Source: an uncultured bacterium
Lineage (GTDB): Bacteria > Verrucomicrobiota > Kiritimatiellia > CAIKKV01 > CAITUY01
Direction: 5' to 3'
Length of the DNA stretch: 64,000 bases
NCBI GenBank assembly: GCA_903895695.1
Contig: CAITUY010000178.1
Span: 1 to 64,000, forward strand
Shown here one piece after another: positions 25,233-33,598 of the stretch. Positions within the stretch are counted from its first letter, which is position 1. Every line of letters starts with the position of its first letter. The position numbers were made by a program, and so were the translations under genes. The notes beneath the pieces were generated by a model. It saw only the letters and a program-made list of their open reading frames with translations. It had not been told where the DNA came from and searched no databases.

Positions 25233-27382
25233 AGAAACTCTCGCTCCTCGCCGTTGAGCTCGCTGCGGAAGCCCATGCCTCCGGTCACCTCGTAGTAGAG
25301 GAGATCGTCGTCGAAACGCGGCGCGCCGTCTTTCTCCACGACCAGTTTTACAAAAAGCTGCGTATTGAACTTCGGGGTCTCGAAACGCATGGTTGCCGGG
25401 AACGAACAACCCGGTTCGACACTTAGGATACAACTTCCCCGGTCCCAGAGGCGATTGGCGGGATGCCCCTCGCGGACCTCCCAGCGCAGGAGCAGATCGC
25501 GCCCGGCAAACTCGTCGTTGAAGACGAGGATCGTCCGCTCGACTGCCGTCGCGGCGGGCAGCCCCGGTGCGCACAGGGGAAAATGCCCGCAGGCGTCGGC
25601 CTTGCGGTTGAGTCGCCAGAATTCGAGATCGAGCGCGAGCAGCGGGTGGCAGGCTTTCTGCAGGAGCCGGAGACCCGCGTGGCTCCAGGGGTTGGGCAGG
25701 TTGTTCTCGCCATAGACCGGATGGCGATTCTCCTCGGTCAGGAAGTCGGTGTTCTTGACGCCGGGGATGCAGGAGGCCCAACTCGACAGCAGCGTGTACG
25801 GCCGGGCATCGCTGGCGCCCGCCGCCCGGTACAGGGCAATGGAGGTGGCCCACCACGTCAGCCCCACCGCCGTGGAACCGCGCATCCAGTTGGACTCGCC
25901 GATGCCGTACGGACGGTCGTCCAGTGGGATTAGCGCATCGTTGTAGTCCAGCGGCGTGAAATAGACGCCGCCCTTGTCGTCATGGGTCAGATAGTGCTCG
26001 ATCCAGGTGAAATCCGGCTTGGCCCGGAGCGGCGCGAAAATCTCCAGCGGATTGAAGCCGGCCCGATCGCCAACCACGATGTCCTCAAAAATGGGGCGGG
26101 TGTCGTCCAACGCCTTGATGGCCTCGTACAGTTCCACGTGATAGCGCGGGTCCTTGTTCTGGGCCTCGTTCTTCGAGCTCCAGCGCACAATGGACGGGTG
26201 GTTCCGGTCGCGCCGGACGATATCCTGGAGACACTTCACCTCGTGGAAGCCGACGCCAGCGTCCATGTCGAATCCGTTCCAGCGGCAGGCGCTCTCCCCG
26301 ATCAGCATCAGCCCCAGTTCGTCACACACGTCGAGCATGTAAGGCGACCAGGGTCCCATGTGCTCGCGCTGGACGTTGTAGTTGAGCCGCAAGAAGTTGT
26401 CCACCGCCTTGGGCCAACCCGGATTCTCCGGACTCGGGGGAAGGAAACCCGGAAGGGTGTCTATGGCGTCACCCTTGCCGTCGTGGTCGATGCGGTCATA
26501 GTTGGCGACCTGCAGGTTGTCCCCGCGGAAGTTGATGCGAACGCCGTTTAGCTCGAAATGGTTCCCGGCCTGCCGTAGTTCGCGGAACCCGAACCGCGTT
26601 GCCCGCGCGTCGACCGCCGCCCCGTTCTCGAAGAGCGTCAGGTCCAGGTTGTGGAGTTGGGCGCGGTAACCCTCGCGGTAGGGAACATTCGGCCACCAGT
26701 AGCTTCCCGCTCCGCACGGCCAGGCGATCGGCCCGGTCTTGACGGTCCGAGTTTCGCCCGGCGCCAGCACCAGTTCCGTCGAAGGCAGCGCGGGATGCGG
26801 CCAGACATCGTCGTTGCAGGAGGCCAGGCTGCCGCCGATGCGGATCTTCCGCTCGCGCGCGGAGGCGTTCACAACGCGGATGTCGGCGTCCAGCGCGCCC
26901 CGCGCGACAGACGTCCGGACGAATACGTCGTCGATGAAGACGTCGGGATAGACTCGCAGCCAGGCGTCGCGGAAGATGCCGCGGGCGATGCATTCGCACC
27001 ACTCGGCCCAGTGCGGGGCGATTGGCCGCCCGTTCTTCCAGGCGCGCACGCTGATGCGCAGCACACAGCTTTGCCCGGGCCGGACGTACGGCGTCAAGTC
27101 CACGACCTGCGGGGTGAAGGCCGTCACCTCCTCGTGGATCTTCCGAAAGGAATCCACGTCAGTTCCAACGAAATACTCGGCCTGATGATTCACCGCCCCC
27201 AGTTCCAGGCGCGTCACCTGCGGCCGGCCGGTGTCGAGGATGGCGATACGAGTCTCGTACGTGCCGGCTTCGCAGGCAAACCCCTGCTTCAGCCAGCCGC
27301 CGCCGGGCACGACGATCGTCGTCTTCGCGCCGTTCTCGGGCGTGAAGGACCAGGTTCCGCCCAGGTTCATCTCGCGTAGCAT
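25229..27382 (-). CDS. GH2-family glycoside hydrolase, second copy
   Basis: This 717-residue protein has the GH2 layout: jelly roll from residue 1 (LGGTWSFTPENGAKTTIVVPGGGW), a domain with LYEAIKALDDTRP later, and a TIM barrel with the predicted acid/base Glu in SIVRWSSKNEAQN and a nucleophile candidate in YGIGESNWMRG. There is no signal peptide. It differs strongly from the other GH2 protein, with long insertions in the barrel. It lies between the URO-D gene (with a 186-bp repeat-bearing gap) and the FIST gene, and overlaps FIST by 4 bp. Confidence 0.85.
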   Translation of the reverse strand: MLREMNLGGTWSFTPENGAKTTIVVPGGGWLKQGFACEAGTYETRIAILDTGRPQVTRLELGAVNHQAEYFVGTDVDSFRKIHEEVTAFTPQVVDLTPYVRPGQSCVLRISVRAWKNGRPIAPHWAEWCECIARGIFRDAWLRVYPDVFIDDVFVRTSVARGALDADIRVVNASARERKIRIGGSLASCNDDVWPHPALPSTELVLAPGETRTVKTGPIAWPCGAGSYWWPNVPYREGYRAQLHNLDLTLFENGAAVDARATRFGFRELRQAGNHFELNGVRINFRGDNLQVANYDRIDHDGKGDAIDTLPGFLPPSPENPGWPKAVDNFLRLNYNVQREHMGPWSPYMLDVCDELGLMLIGESACRWNGFDMDAGVGFHEVKCLQDIVRRDRNHPSIVRWSSKNEAQNKDPRYHVELYEAIKALDDTRPIFEDIVVGDRAGFNPLEIFAPLRAKPDFTWIEHYLTHDDKGGVYFTPLDYNDALIPLDDRPYGIGESNWMRGSTAVGLTWWATSIALYRAAGASDARPYTLLSSWASCIPGVKNTDFLTEENRHPVYGENNLPNPWSHAGLRLLQKACHPLLALDLEFWRLNRKADACGHFPLCAPGLPAATAVERTILVFNDEFAGRDLLLRWEVREGHPANRLWDRGSCILSVEPGCSFPATMRFETPKFNTQLFVKLVVEKDGAPRFDDDLLYYEVTGGMGFRSELNGEEREFL

Positions 27383-27435
27383 GTCAAACTTCCTTCCTCC
27401 AGGCCCTCAGTCGCACGCTGGGGCCGCGGCCACTT

Positions 27436-27569
27436 AGCGCCTATCGAAAACCATCCTGCCACCGGGAGCGGAGCCGCTTCCGGCTCCGGCCCTTCGATGG
27501 CACTCAGGGCAGGCCGGCGCGGGAAGCCGCGCCGCTCCACAAGAGGCAGACGGGTTCTCGATAGGCGCT
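27436..27569 (+). repeat. Structured palindromic repeat, copy 1
   Basis: This 134-bp element has 17-bp terminal inverted repeats (agcgcctatcgaaaacc at 27436-27452 against 27553-27569, one mismatch). Inside are two hairpins, GGAGCCG-CTTC-CGGCTCC (27470-27487) and GGCGCGG-GAAG-CCGCGCC (27516-27533), enclosed by GGAGC/GCTCC. A 23-bp insertion separates the hairpins compared with copy 2. Its right end reaches the last base of the URO-D stop codon. It is homologous to 51892-52002 and, in its core, to 54597-54646. Confidence 0.8.
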
Positions 27570-28543
27570 CATCCGGCAGCGCGCAGGAACGCCTCGTAGG
27601 CCCACTGGTCCCACTCCGGCTTCACACCGATGCCGTTGAGATCCGGGTAGTTCTTGGCGATGAACCCGCCCCTGAAGGTTTCCACCAGGCGTTGCGTTTC
27701 GCGCTCGATCAACCCGCGGTCACCCGTGGGCAGAACCTTCTGGATATCGCAGGGTGCGAACAAACCAACCTTGTGTTGCCGCAACTTGGCCGCCAGGGCC
27801 GGCTGGTCATACACGGCGGGTTGATCGAACTGCAGACAGTCGATGCCGGCTTCGCACAGGTCGTCGACGAGGGCCCAGTTGTAGCCGCAGGAATGCTGGA
27901 TGACTTTCAGGCCGTGGCGGTGCGCGCGGGCGGTCAGCCGTTCGTAAAGCGGCCGGAAGATCTCGCGCCACATCGCCGGGCTCATCAGGGTCCGGTCCTG
28001 GACGCCGAGATCTTCGCAGAACATGATGCCGTCGAGACCCGCCTCGCCGAACCGGTCAATGGCCCGCTCCAGCAAGGTCGTCACCCGGTCGTGCAGCACG
28101 TCAATGCGGTCGCGGCATTCGATCAGGTCCATCAGGTAGACCTCCATCTTCCGCATGTAGCGGCAGATGGCGAACGGCCAGCCGACCATCCAGCCGACCT
28201 TGAACTTGTCGGTCGCAGAGACGCCCAGGTCGCGGGCGCCCTGGTAGCAGGCGGGGCTGGCGAGATCGGGGAGCTTGAGCTCGTCGAGCCGGTCCCACGA
28301 CTCAAGCACCGGCTTGAAGATCTCGCCGCCCTGCGACAGGCCGATGATCCGGTGCCACACGTTGCCCCAGAGGTCCGTGGAGTATTCAAAGTTGCCTTCC
28401 ACCCACACCTTGGGCTTGAACCCGTGGTCGGCGCCCGTCCAGGCAAAATCGTCCCGGCGATCCCGGTCAAAATTCAACCCGATGCGCTCCTCGCAGCGGT
28501 ACTCCATGTTCTGGCGGATGACTTCACGCGGTATCAAGGGCAT
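27569..28543 (-). CDS. URO-D family methyltransferase homologue
   Basis: This 324-residue protein has the uroporphyrinogen decarboxylase fold, in the branch that includes MtaA/CmuA-type methyltransferases. MFCEDLGVQDRTLMSPAMWREIF, LKVIQHSCGYNWALVDDL (with the His and Cys that bind zinc in MtaA-like proteins) and LFAPCDIQKVLPTGD are visible. True HemE is excluded by sequence and context. It probably moves methyl groups to or from a cobamide or thiol, but no corrinoid protein is nearby. It follows the isomerase gene by 46 bp. Confidence 0.8.
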   Translation of the reverse strand: MPLIPREVIRQNMEYRCEERIGLNFDRDRRDDFAWTGADHGFKPKVWVEGNFEYSTDLWGNVWHRIIGLSQGGEIFKPVLESWDRLDELKLPDLASPACYQGARDLGVSATDKFKVGWMVGWPFAICRYMRKMEVYLMDLIECRDRIDVLHDRVTTLLERAIDRFGEAGLDGIMFCEDLGVQDRTLMSPAMWREIFRPLYERLTARAHRHGLKVIQHSCGYNWALVDDLCEAGIDCLQFDQPAVYDQPALAAKLRQHKVGLFAPCDIQKVLPTGDRGLIERETQRLVETFRGGFIAKNYPDLNGIGVKPEWDQWAYEAFLRAAG

Positions 28544-28589
28544 GGTCCAGGGATCCTTTCAGCTTGCGTCGGCACAGGTCTCGCGGCCT

Positions 28590-30434
28590 TCACCCCTTCT
28601 TCCAGCGCAACTGCACCACCGTGCAAAAGCCGCCGTCGGGATTGACGAATTCATACTCGCCGAAACAGGCGGGCACAAGCGCCGTCTGCCATTTGCGGAT
28701 GGTGCTCGTCAACTTCGGGTTGCGTTTGGAGCGGATCGCCACAGCCTTGCCGACGGTCAGGGTCACAATATGCATGAACTTGCCTTCCGTGTCGGCATCG
28801 GCGCGGGTCTCGAAATGGTAGCGCTCGATCTCGAACGGCATGCGCGGATCGGAGGTGTACCGGTCCAACTGGTACTCCCGGGTCCACCGGATGACCTTGG
28901 GCTTGGCACGCAGGTGGTCCTTGACCCACGATTCCCGGCAATACTTATCGTTATCGAAGCTGTGGTCGAGATGCATGTTGCACGGCTTGCCGGTCATTGT
29001 CTTGGTCTTGTCGTCCCAGGACGGCCGGGCGAAGTCGTAGGTGAAGAACGAATACTCCGTTGCCGCGATGCTCGGGCAGGTATCCATCTCCAGCACCATC
29101 TGGTTGCCGCCGTGACCGTGGACGGTGCCGGGCGGGATCAGGAAAAGATCGCCGACGTTGGTGTCCCAATTAACGATGAAATCCTTCCAGTTGGGGATCA
29201 CCTTCAGGTTCTTCGAGTCGCGGCAAAGGCGTTCCCACTCCTCGATATCGGCTTCGTCCTTGTAGCCCATCCAGGTGTTGGCGCCCTCGTAGGCCTCGGC
29301 AATGTAGTAGGTCTCGTAGCGGCCGAGGGGTTCCTTGAAATGCCGACGGACATAGTCGGTGCCGGGGTGGTTGTGGATCGGCATGCTGATTCGTTCGGCC
29401 GGGGTCGGCTTGGGGAAATAGCCGTCGTCCAGCCAGACGTCCATGGGGAAGAGCCCGGGATAGGTCTCGGCGATGTGGCGGCCGAGAAACTTGTCCGCGT
29501 ATTGCATAAGATTCATCGTCGGCATATTGAGCATGGTCTCGCCGCCGATATCCACCAGCATGCTCAGTTCGGGGCCCGCGAGTTCATTCCAGGCGTTGCA
29601 TTCCAGGCCGGGCACGTCGAACTGTCCGCCCAGGTCCCTGTAACGGTAGGCGCCCCAGGGGCCGGGTTGATAGATCGGGACCTCCTTGACCGGGTATTGC
29701 AGGAGGGTCTGCATGATGCCGTCGTAGGCGGCGCGGGTCAGAAGTTTCAGGCTGTCGAAGGCGATGCCTTCGACCCAATAGTCCATGTGCTGGAGCAGGT
29801 AATGCTTTTGGCGGTCGAGCAAGTGGTAGTCGCAGTAGTAGTAGTCTTTCCAAGCGTAGTCCTTCTTGGGTTCATCCCAGCCGAAGGGCACGAGTTTGCC
29901 ATCCCACATCTCCCAGAGTATCGGCTGGCGCGTCTTGTCAAAATAGAAGCGCGCATCATAGGCGTCGCTCAGTGCCGGCACGGCGGCGCCCGGGCCGTAG
30001 ACGACGATCGCATCCGCGGCCGCGGGGGCACGCAGTTCGGCGCGAAGGGCTTCCACGGCGGCCGGCACCATCAGGTCGGCCAGATGCCCCTCGGTGTTGA
30101 CCACGCCGAAGCCGGGGTCGTCCGTCTCGGTGAACGAGCGCTTGTAGGCGGCGATCTCGTCGCGGGACTGGAAGACCGGCACGATCGACTTGCTGATCAC
30201 TTTGAGACCGGCGGCGGAGGCCTGTTGCGCCAGCGCGCGATTGATGGCCGGCCAGTCAATGTTGTACCAGCCGTCGAAGGCCAGGCGGAGCGGCCGCTTG
30301 CGGTCGGCCCGTCCGGCGATCAGACGGACGATACATTGCACGACCTTGTCGGGCCCGACCGCCAAGGCGTCGCGCCATTCGGGTTTCACCTCGATACGGT
30401 TCTCGGCGTATTTTCTCGATTCGTACAAGGGCAT
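28590..30434 (-). CDS. Class I mannose-6-phosphate isomerase-like protein with N-terminal extension
   Basis: This 614-residue protein has a C-terminal cupin of the class I phosphomannose isomerase type, with metal-site segments PIHNHPGTDYV, YETYYIAEAYEGANTW and IPPGTVHGHGGNQMVLE. It would interconvert mannose- and fructose-6-phosphate, fitting the nearby mannosidase. The first 230 residues (PLRLAFDGWYNIDWPAINRAL, DAIVVYGPGAAVPALSD) resemble a nucleoside-kinase-like alpha/beta domain without a recognisable P-loop. An AGGAG site 6 nt upstream decides the ATG at 30434. It is the first gene of the URO-D/GH2/FIST/GH42/DUF1638 operon. Confidence 0.8.
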   Translation of the reverse strand: MPLYESRKYAENRIEVKPEWRDALAVGPDKVVQCIVRLIAGRADRKRPLRLAFDGWYNIDWPAINRALAQQASAAGLKVISKSIVPVFQSRDEIAAYKRSFTETDDPGFGVVNTEGHLADLMVPAAVEALRAELRAPAAADAIVVYGPGAAVPALSDAYDARFYFDKTRQPILWEMWDGKLVPFGWDEPKKDYAWKDYYYCDYHLLDRQKHYLLQHMDYWVEGIAFDSLKLLTRAAYDGIMQTLLQYPVKEVPIYQPGPWGAYRYRDLGGQFDVPGLECNAWNELAGPELSMLVDIGGETMLNMPTMNLMQYADKFLGRHIAETYPGLFPMDVWLDDGYFPKPTPAERISMPIHNHPGTDYVRRHFKEPLGRYETYYIAEAYEGANTWMGYKDEADIEEWERLCRDSKNLKVIPNWKDFIVNWDTNVGDLFLIPPGTVHGHGGNQMVLEMDTCPSIAATEYSFFTYDFARPSWDDKTKTMTGKPCNMHLDHSFDNDKYCRESWVKDHLRAKPKVIRWTREYQLDRYTSDPRMPFEIERYHFETRADADTEGKFMHIVTLTVGKAVAIRSKRNPKLTSTIRKWQTALVPACFGEYEFVNPDGGFCTVVQLRWKKG

Positions 30435-30540
30435 GGGCTCTCCTCTTCTTTTCGTTTCGGTCGCCGGCGTGGCACGGCATGGTTCCGTTGGTGAGCGGCC
30501 CTTTGCGCGGTGCATCGCTCCGAGCCGACCATCGCGCCGC

Positions 30541-30569
30541 ATTATTGGGGTAATCGACCGAGTCCGCAA
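30541..30569 (-). promoter_or_regulatory. Candidate promoter of the isomerase operon
   Basis: TTGCGG (30564-30569) and AATAAT (30541-30546) are spaced 17 bp on the minus strand, 107 bp upstream of the isomerase start. The long leader could hold regulatory signals, but none is clear. Confidence 0.35.
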
Positions 30570-30601
30570 TTGACATTCGGTTCGCCCGAGGCATCATTTC
30601 G

Positions 30602-30802
30602 TTCTCGGTCTTCAATGAACAAACCGGCCAGTCGCCGGGGGACTGGATTCGGAAACAGCGCGTCCGGGTCGCCCAGGAACTGCTAAAGCGCGGCCTGTCC
30701 GTTCGCCAGACAGCGGAACGCCTGGGTCTTTCATCGCGCCAGCAGTTCGCGCGCAGCTACCGCGCCGTGACCGGGCGCGCCCCATCGGGCCGCGGTCCTT
30801 GA
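30602..30802 (+). pseudogene. Remnant of an AraC-family regulator (C-terminal helix-turn-helix)
   Basis: The plus strand encodes an open segment reading FNEQTGQSPGDWIRKQR, RVAQELL, then SVRQTAERLGLSSRQQFARS, YRAVTGRAPSG and a TGA at 30800-30802. This is the second half of an AraC DNA-binding domain. The first helix-turn-helix and the sensor domain are absent, and a TAA blocks the frame just upstream at 30551-30553. It is a 5'-truncated remnant lying in the gap between the isomerase operon and the GH5 gene, and may have been the regulator of this region. Confidence 0.65.
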
Positions 30803-30838
30803 TCGCAGCCCAGGCAGCGCGTGTTCTGTACTCAGGCC

Positions 30839-31846
30839 TCAGCCCAGCAAGACTTCCGCGATGCCAGTGCTCTTGCCGTCACGCATCAGCGCGAATCCGC
30901 CCTTGTAGTCCCAGTTGGCCCAGGCAATGCCGTATTCCTTGAAGACCGACACGACATCCCGGTACCACGCCAGTCGCACGGGTTGCGGGGTCAGGCTGTA
31001 GGCGCCGAACTCGCCGCAGTAGAGGGGCAGGCCGGTGCGCCGCGCAACGACCAGGGGTTTGGCCAGATCGGCGACCATGGCGCTGCGGTCGTAACGCGCG
31101 TTCAGGCTGGCCAGGCGGCTGCGCGCCGGCTCGGCCACCCTGGCAAACTCGGCGGCCGGGATCGGTTGGCCAGGATACTGGACCGGCCCGTCGTATAGGG
31201 CGCTTTCCGCCCACCAGGTGGCCCGGTAGTGCGTGATCAGCATCGGGCTGTAGAAGTGAAACGTCAGGATCGTGTTCGGGTCGTTGGGGACATCCAACTC
31301 GTCGAACGTGAGCGGTGAATTCCACCGGTTCGAGCCCAGCACGACGGTGCGGTCGGGTTCCCGGGCGCGGATCGCCCGGAAGGCGCGCTGCGCCACCCGG
31401 TTCCAATCCTTGGCGTTCGTGGCCACGGCCTCGTTCATCAGTTCGTAAGCGACACGGTCAGTCGCCCGACGTTCGAGGCAGACAGAGAGCTGGTGCCACA
31501 GGTCCGCAAACCGCTCCGCCTCGGCTGGATCGGTGAACAGTTTCGGTTCCGTGGCTGAGATGAAGTAATGACTGCGCAGGATGTGCAGGTCGACGACTAC
31601 CTTCAAGCCGGACTGCTCGGCCCAGTCCAGGGCGGCCTCCATCAGGCCGAAGGCTTCGGCATCGTGACTTCCGTCCTCGTGCCACATTTGTTCCTCGTCG
31701 ATGGGCAGACGGATGTGATCGAAGCCCCAGTCGGCGATGCGCTTGATGTCGTCGCGCGTGAAAAACGCCTTGCGTTCGGCGCCGCGCCGATCGCTCTGGC
31801 TGAGCCAGTGAGAAATGTTCGTTCCCCGTTTGATCGGCAGTGGCAT
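30839..31846 (-). CDS. GH5-family glycoside hydrolase
   Basis: This 335-residue TIM-barrel enzyme starts KRGTNISHWL and has HIRLPIDEEQMW, VVVDLHILRSH, the acid/base Glu139 in VAYELMNEAV and the nucleophile Glu279 in PLYCGEFGAY. GH5 enzymes cleave beta-1,4-glucans, mannans and related polymers; given the mannosidase and isomerase nearby, a mannan- or glucomannan-derived substrate is plausible. There is no signal peptide, so it acts on short oligosaccharides in the cytoplasm. GGAGG lies upstream of the ATG at 31846. It is monocistronic on the minus strand. Confidence 0.9.
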   Translation of the reverse strand: MPLPIKRGTNISHWLSQSDRRGAERKAFFTRDDIKRIADWGFDHIRLPIDEEQMWHEDGSHDAEAFGLMEAALDWAEQSGLKVVVDLHILRSHYFISATEPKLFTDPAEAERFADLWHQLSVCLERRATDRVAYELMNEAVATNAKDWNRVAQRAFRAIRAREPDRTVVLGSNRWNSPLTFDELDVPNDPNTILTFHFYSPMLITHYRATWWAESALYDGPVQYPGQPIPAAEFARVAEPARSRLASLNARYDRSAMVADLAKPLVVARRTGLPLYCGEFGAYSLTPQPVRLAWYRDVVSVFKEYGIAWANWDYKGGFALMRDGKSTGIAEVLLG

Positions 31847-31995
31847 GGTCGGTTCCCCTCCAAGGCGCGGCGATAACATGTGGACGTCCCCCGAACAGAC
31901 GTCTGCGCCCCAAACGCCCTAAGCGATGAATCAATAAGTGCTCGACGGCAACATGTCGAGATATTCTCGTTTCGGACCGCCCAGGGATTCGAGGC

Positions 31996-33381
31996 CTAGC
32001 GTTCCTTCCAACCGGGATTGCGCTGCGGCATCTTGGCCTCGACGCTCTGGCGCCACGCCACGAGTCGTCCATGCAGGCGCTGGCAGACGTCGGGGCACGC
32101 CGTCGCCAGGTTGCGAGTCTCGCCGATGTCGTCGCGCAGGTTGTAGAGTTCGAGCCGGCCGTCCTCGAAGAACTCGATCAGTTTCCAGTCGCCGTCACGG
32201 ACGGAAGAACCGGGCGTACCGCCCTGGTTGCCGTAGTGCGGGTAATGCCAGAACAGCGGGCCGCGGTCGAAGCCGGCCGCCCCGCGCAAGGCAGGCATGA
32301 AACTCACGCCATCCACGTGCTGTTGCGGACGCAACGGCAGGCCGGCGGCTTCCAGCAGGGTCGGGTAGAAGTCCGGGCTGGTCACCGGCGCCGTGCAAAC
32401 GCCGCCGGACTGTATGACGCCCGGCCAGCGCATGATCAGCGGCTCGCGCGTGCCGCCCTCGTACATCCACCCCTTGCCCTCGTTCAACGGTCGGTTGGTC
32501 GTGGGCGAGCCCTCGGCGGTGGCCAGGCCACCATTGTCGGAGGAGAAAATAACGAGGGTGTTTTCGGGCACTACGGCCAGCAAACGCCCGATGTTGGTGT
32601 CGAGGCTCTCGATCATGGCCGCGTAGACCGGATCGGACTGGATTCGTCTCCGTTGTACCCGCTGCTGGCGTTTGTGTTCCACCGGGAAAAACTCCCCCTC
32701 TTCCAACGCCGGGACTATGTCCAACCCCAGCCGCTGCGCCTTGGCTTTGTACTTCTCGACCAAGTCGCCCGGCGCCTGGATCGGCGTGTGAACGGCATAG
32801 TGCCAGAGGTTGAGAAAGAATGGCCGATCGTCCCGGCTGCGGACCAACCGGATCGCCTCGTCGGTCAGATGATCGGTCAGATACTTCCCGGGCTCGGCGT
32901 CCGGCAAGTTCGGGAGACTCCACGGGCTGAAATAGCCGTGAATCGGGCATCCCAGCACGCCCCCCCCGACGTTCACGTCGAACCCGTGATCTTCGGGCTG
33001 GAACCCCGGGCCGCCCAGATGCCACTTGCCGACGTGCCACGTCTGGTAACCGCCCTCGTGCAGCGCCCGCCCCAGGCTGCATTCGGCCAGCGGCAACTGT
33101 TTCACGTAGGGCACATCCACGAGCCTGCCCCGGCACGGATGCAGTCGCCCGGACCAGTCAATCCAGTCGGTCACGCCCACGGTGGCCGGGTATTTGCCGG
33201 TCAACAGGCTGGCCCGCGTCGGCGAGCAGACCGGGCATGCGGCGTAGGCGTCCGTAAACCGCATGCCTTGCGCGGCCAACCGGTCGAGGTTCGGCGTTTC
33301 GTAGAACGTGCTGCCGTAACAGGTCAAATCCCGCCAGCCGAGATCGTCGATCAGAACAAAAACAATATTGGGTTGCTGCAT
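31996..33381 (-). CDS. Type I sulfatase
   Basis: This 461-residue formylglycine-dependent sulfatase begins with the metal-binding IVFVLIDDLGWRD. The activation motif CSPTRASLLTG has Cys52 as the residue to be oxidised. LFSSDNGG-type residues (VIFSSDNGGLAT) and HTPIQAP follow. It removes sulfate esters from glycans. No signal peptide is visible, whereas most polysaccharide sulfatases in related phyla are exported. The ATG at 33381 has a GGGTGG-like site; an upstream ATG adds eight residues. It is divergent from the polyamine genes. Confidence 0.9.
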   Translation of the reverse strand: MQQPNIVFVLIDDLGWRDLTCYGSTFYETPNLDRLAAQGMRFTDAYAACPVCSPTRASLLTGKYPATVGVTDWIDWSGRLHPCRGRLVDVPYVKQLPLAECSLGRALHEGGYQTWHVGKWHLGGPGFQPEDHGFDVNVGGGVLGCPIHGYFSPWSLPNLPDAEPGKYLTDHLTDEAIRLVRSRDDRPFFLNLWHYAVHTPIQAPGDLVEKYKAKAQRLGLDIVPALEEGEFFPVEHKRQQRVQRRRIQSDPVYAAMIESLDTNIGRLLAVVPENTLVIFSSDNGGLATAEGSPTTNRPLNEGKGWMYEGGTREPLIMRWPGVIQSGGVCTAPVTSPDFYPTLLEAAGLPLRPQQHVDGVSFMPALRGAAGFDRGPLFWHYPHYGNQGGTPGSSVRDGDWKLIEFFEDGRLELYNLRDDIGETRNLATACPDVCQRLHGRLVAWRQSVEAKMPQRNPGWKER

Positions 33382-33598
33382 GCCCCACCCTTCACGATTG
33401 CGCAATGGCCCGAAAAATCCGCTGAGTACGATACCTAAGGCGGCGGCACTCTAGCCGCAAGCCAATACGCCATCAAGCCGTGACTGTGCTTGCGCGGCTT
33501 CAGGGCTCACTGAATCGTATTGCGCCCGGCTTTCCGAATCGTGTACGAATGCCGCGGTGAATCGCCCGCCCGGCGGGCCTTTGCGAGGCATGCGACTG

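Noticed and set aside
27569-28543. Uroporphyrinogen decarboxylase HemE
   Set aside because: The fold matches, but the sequence has the His/Cys segment of methyltransferase-type relatives and there are no heme genes nearby.
33382-33598. tRNA or small RNA in the sulfatase-nspC divergent gap
   Set aside because: I could not form a cloverleaf or find a CCA-ending acceptor stem; only a weak promoter-like sequence is visible.
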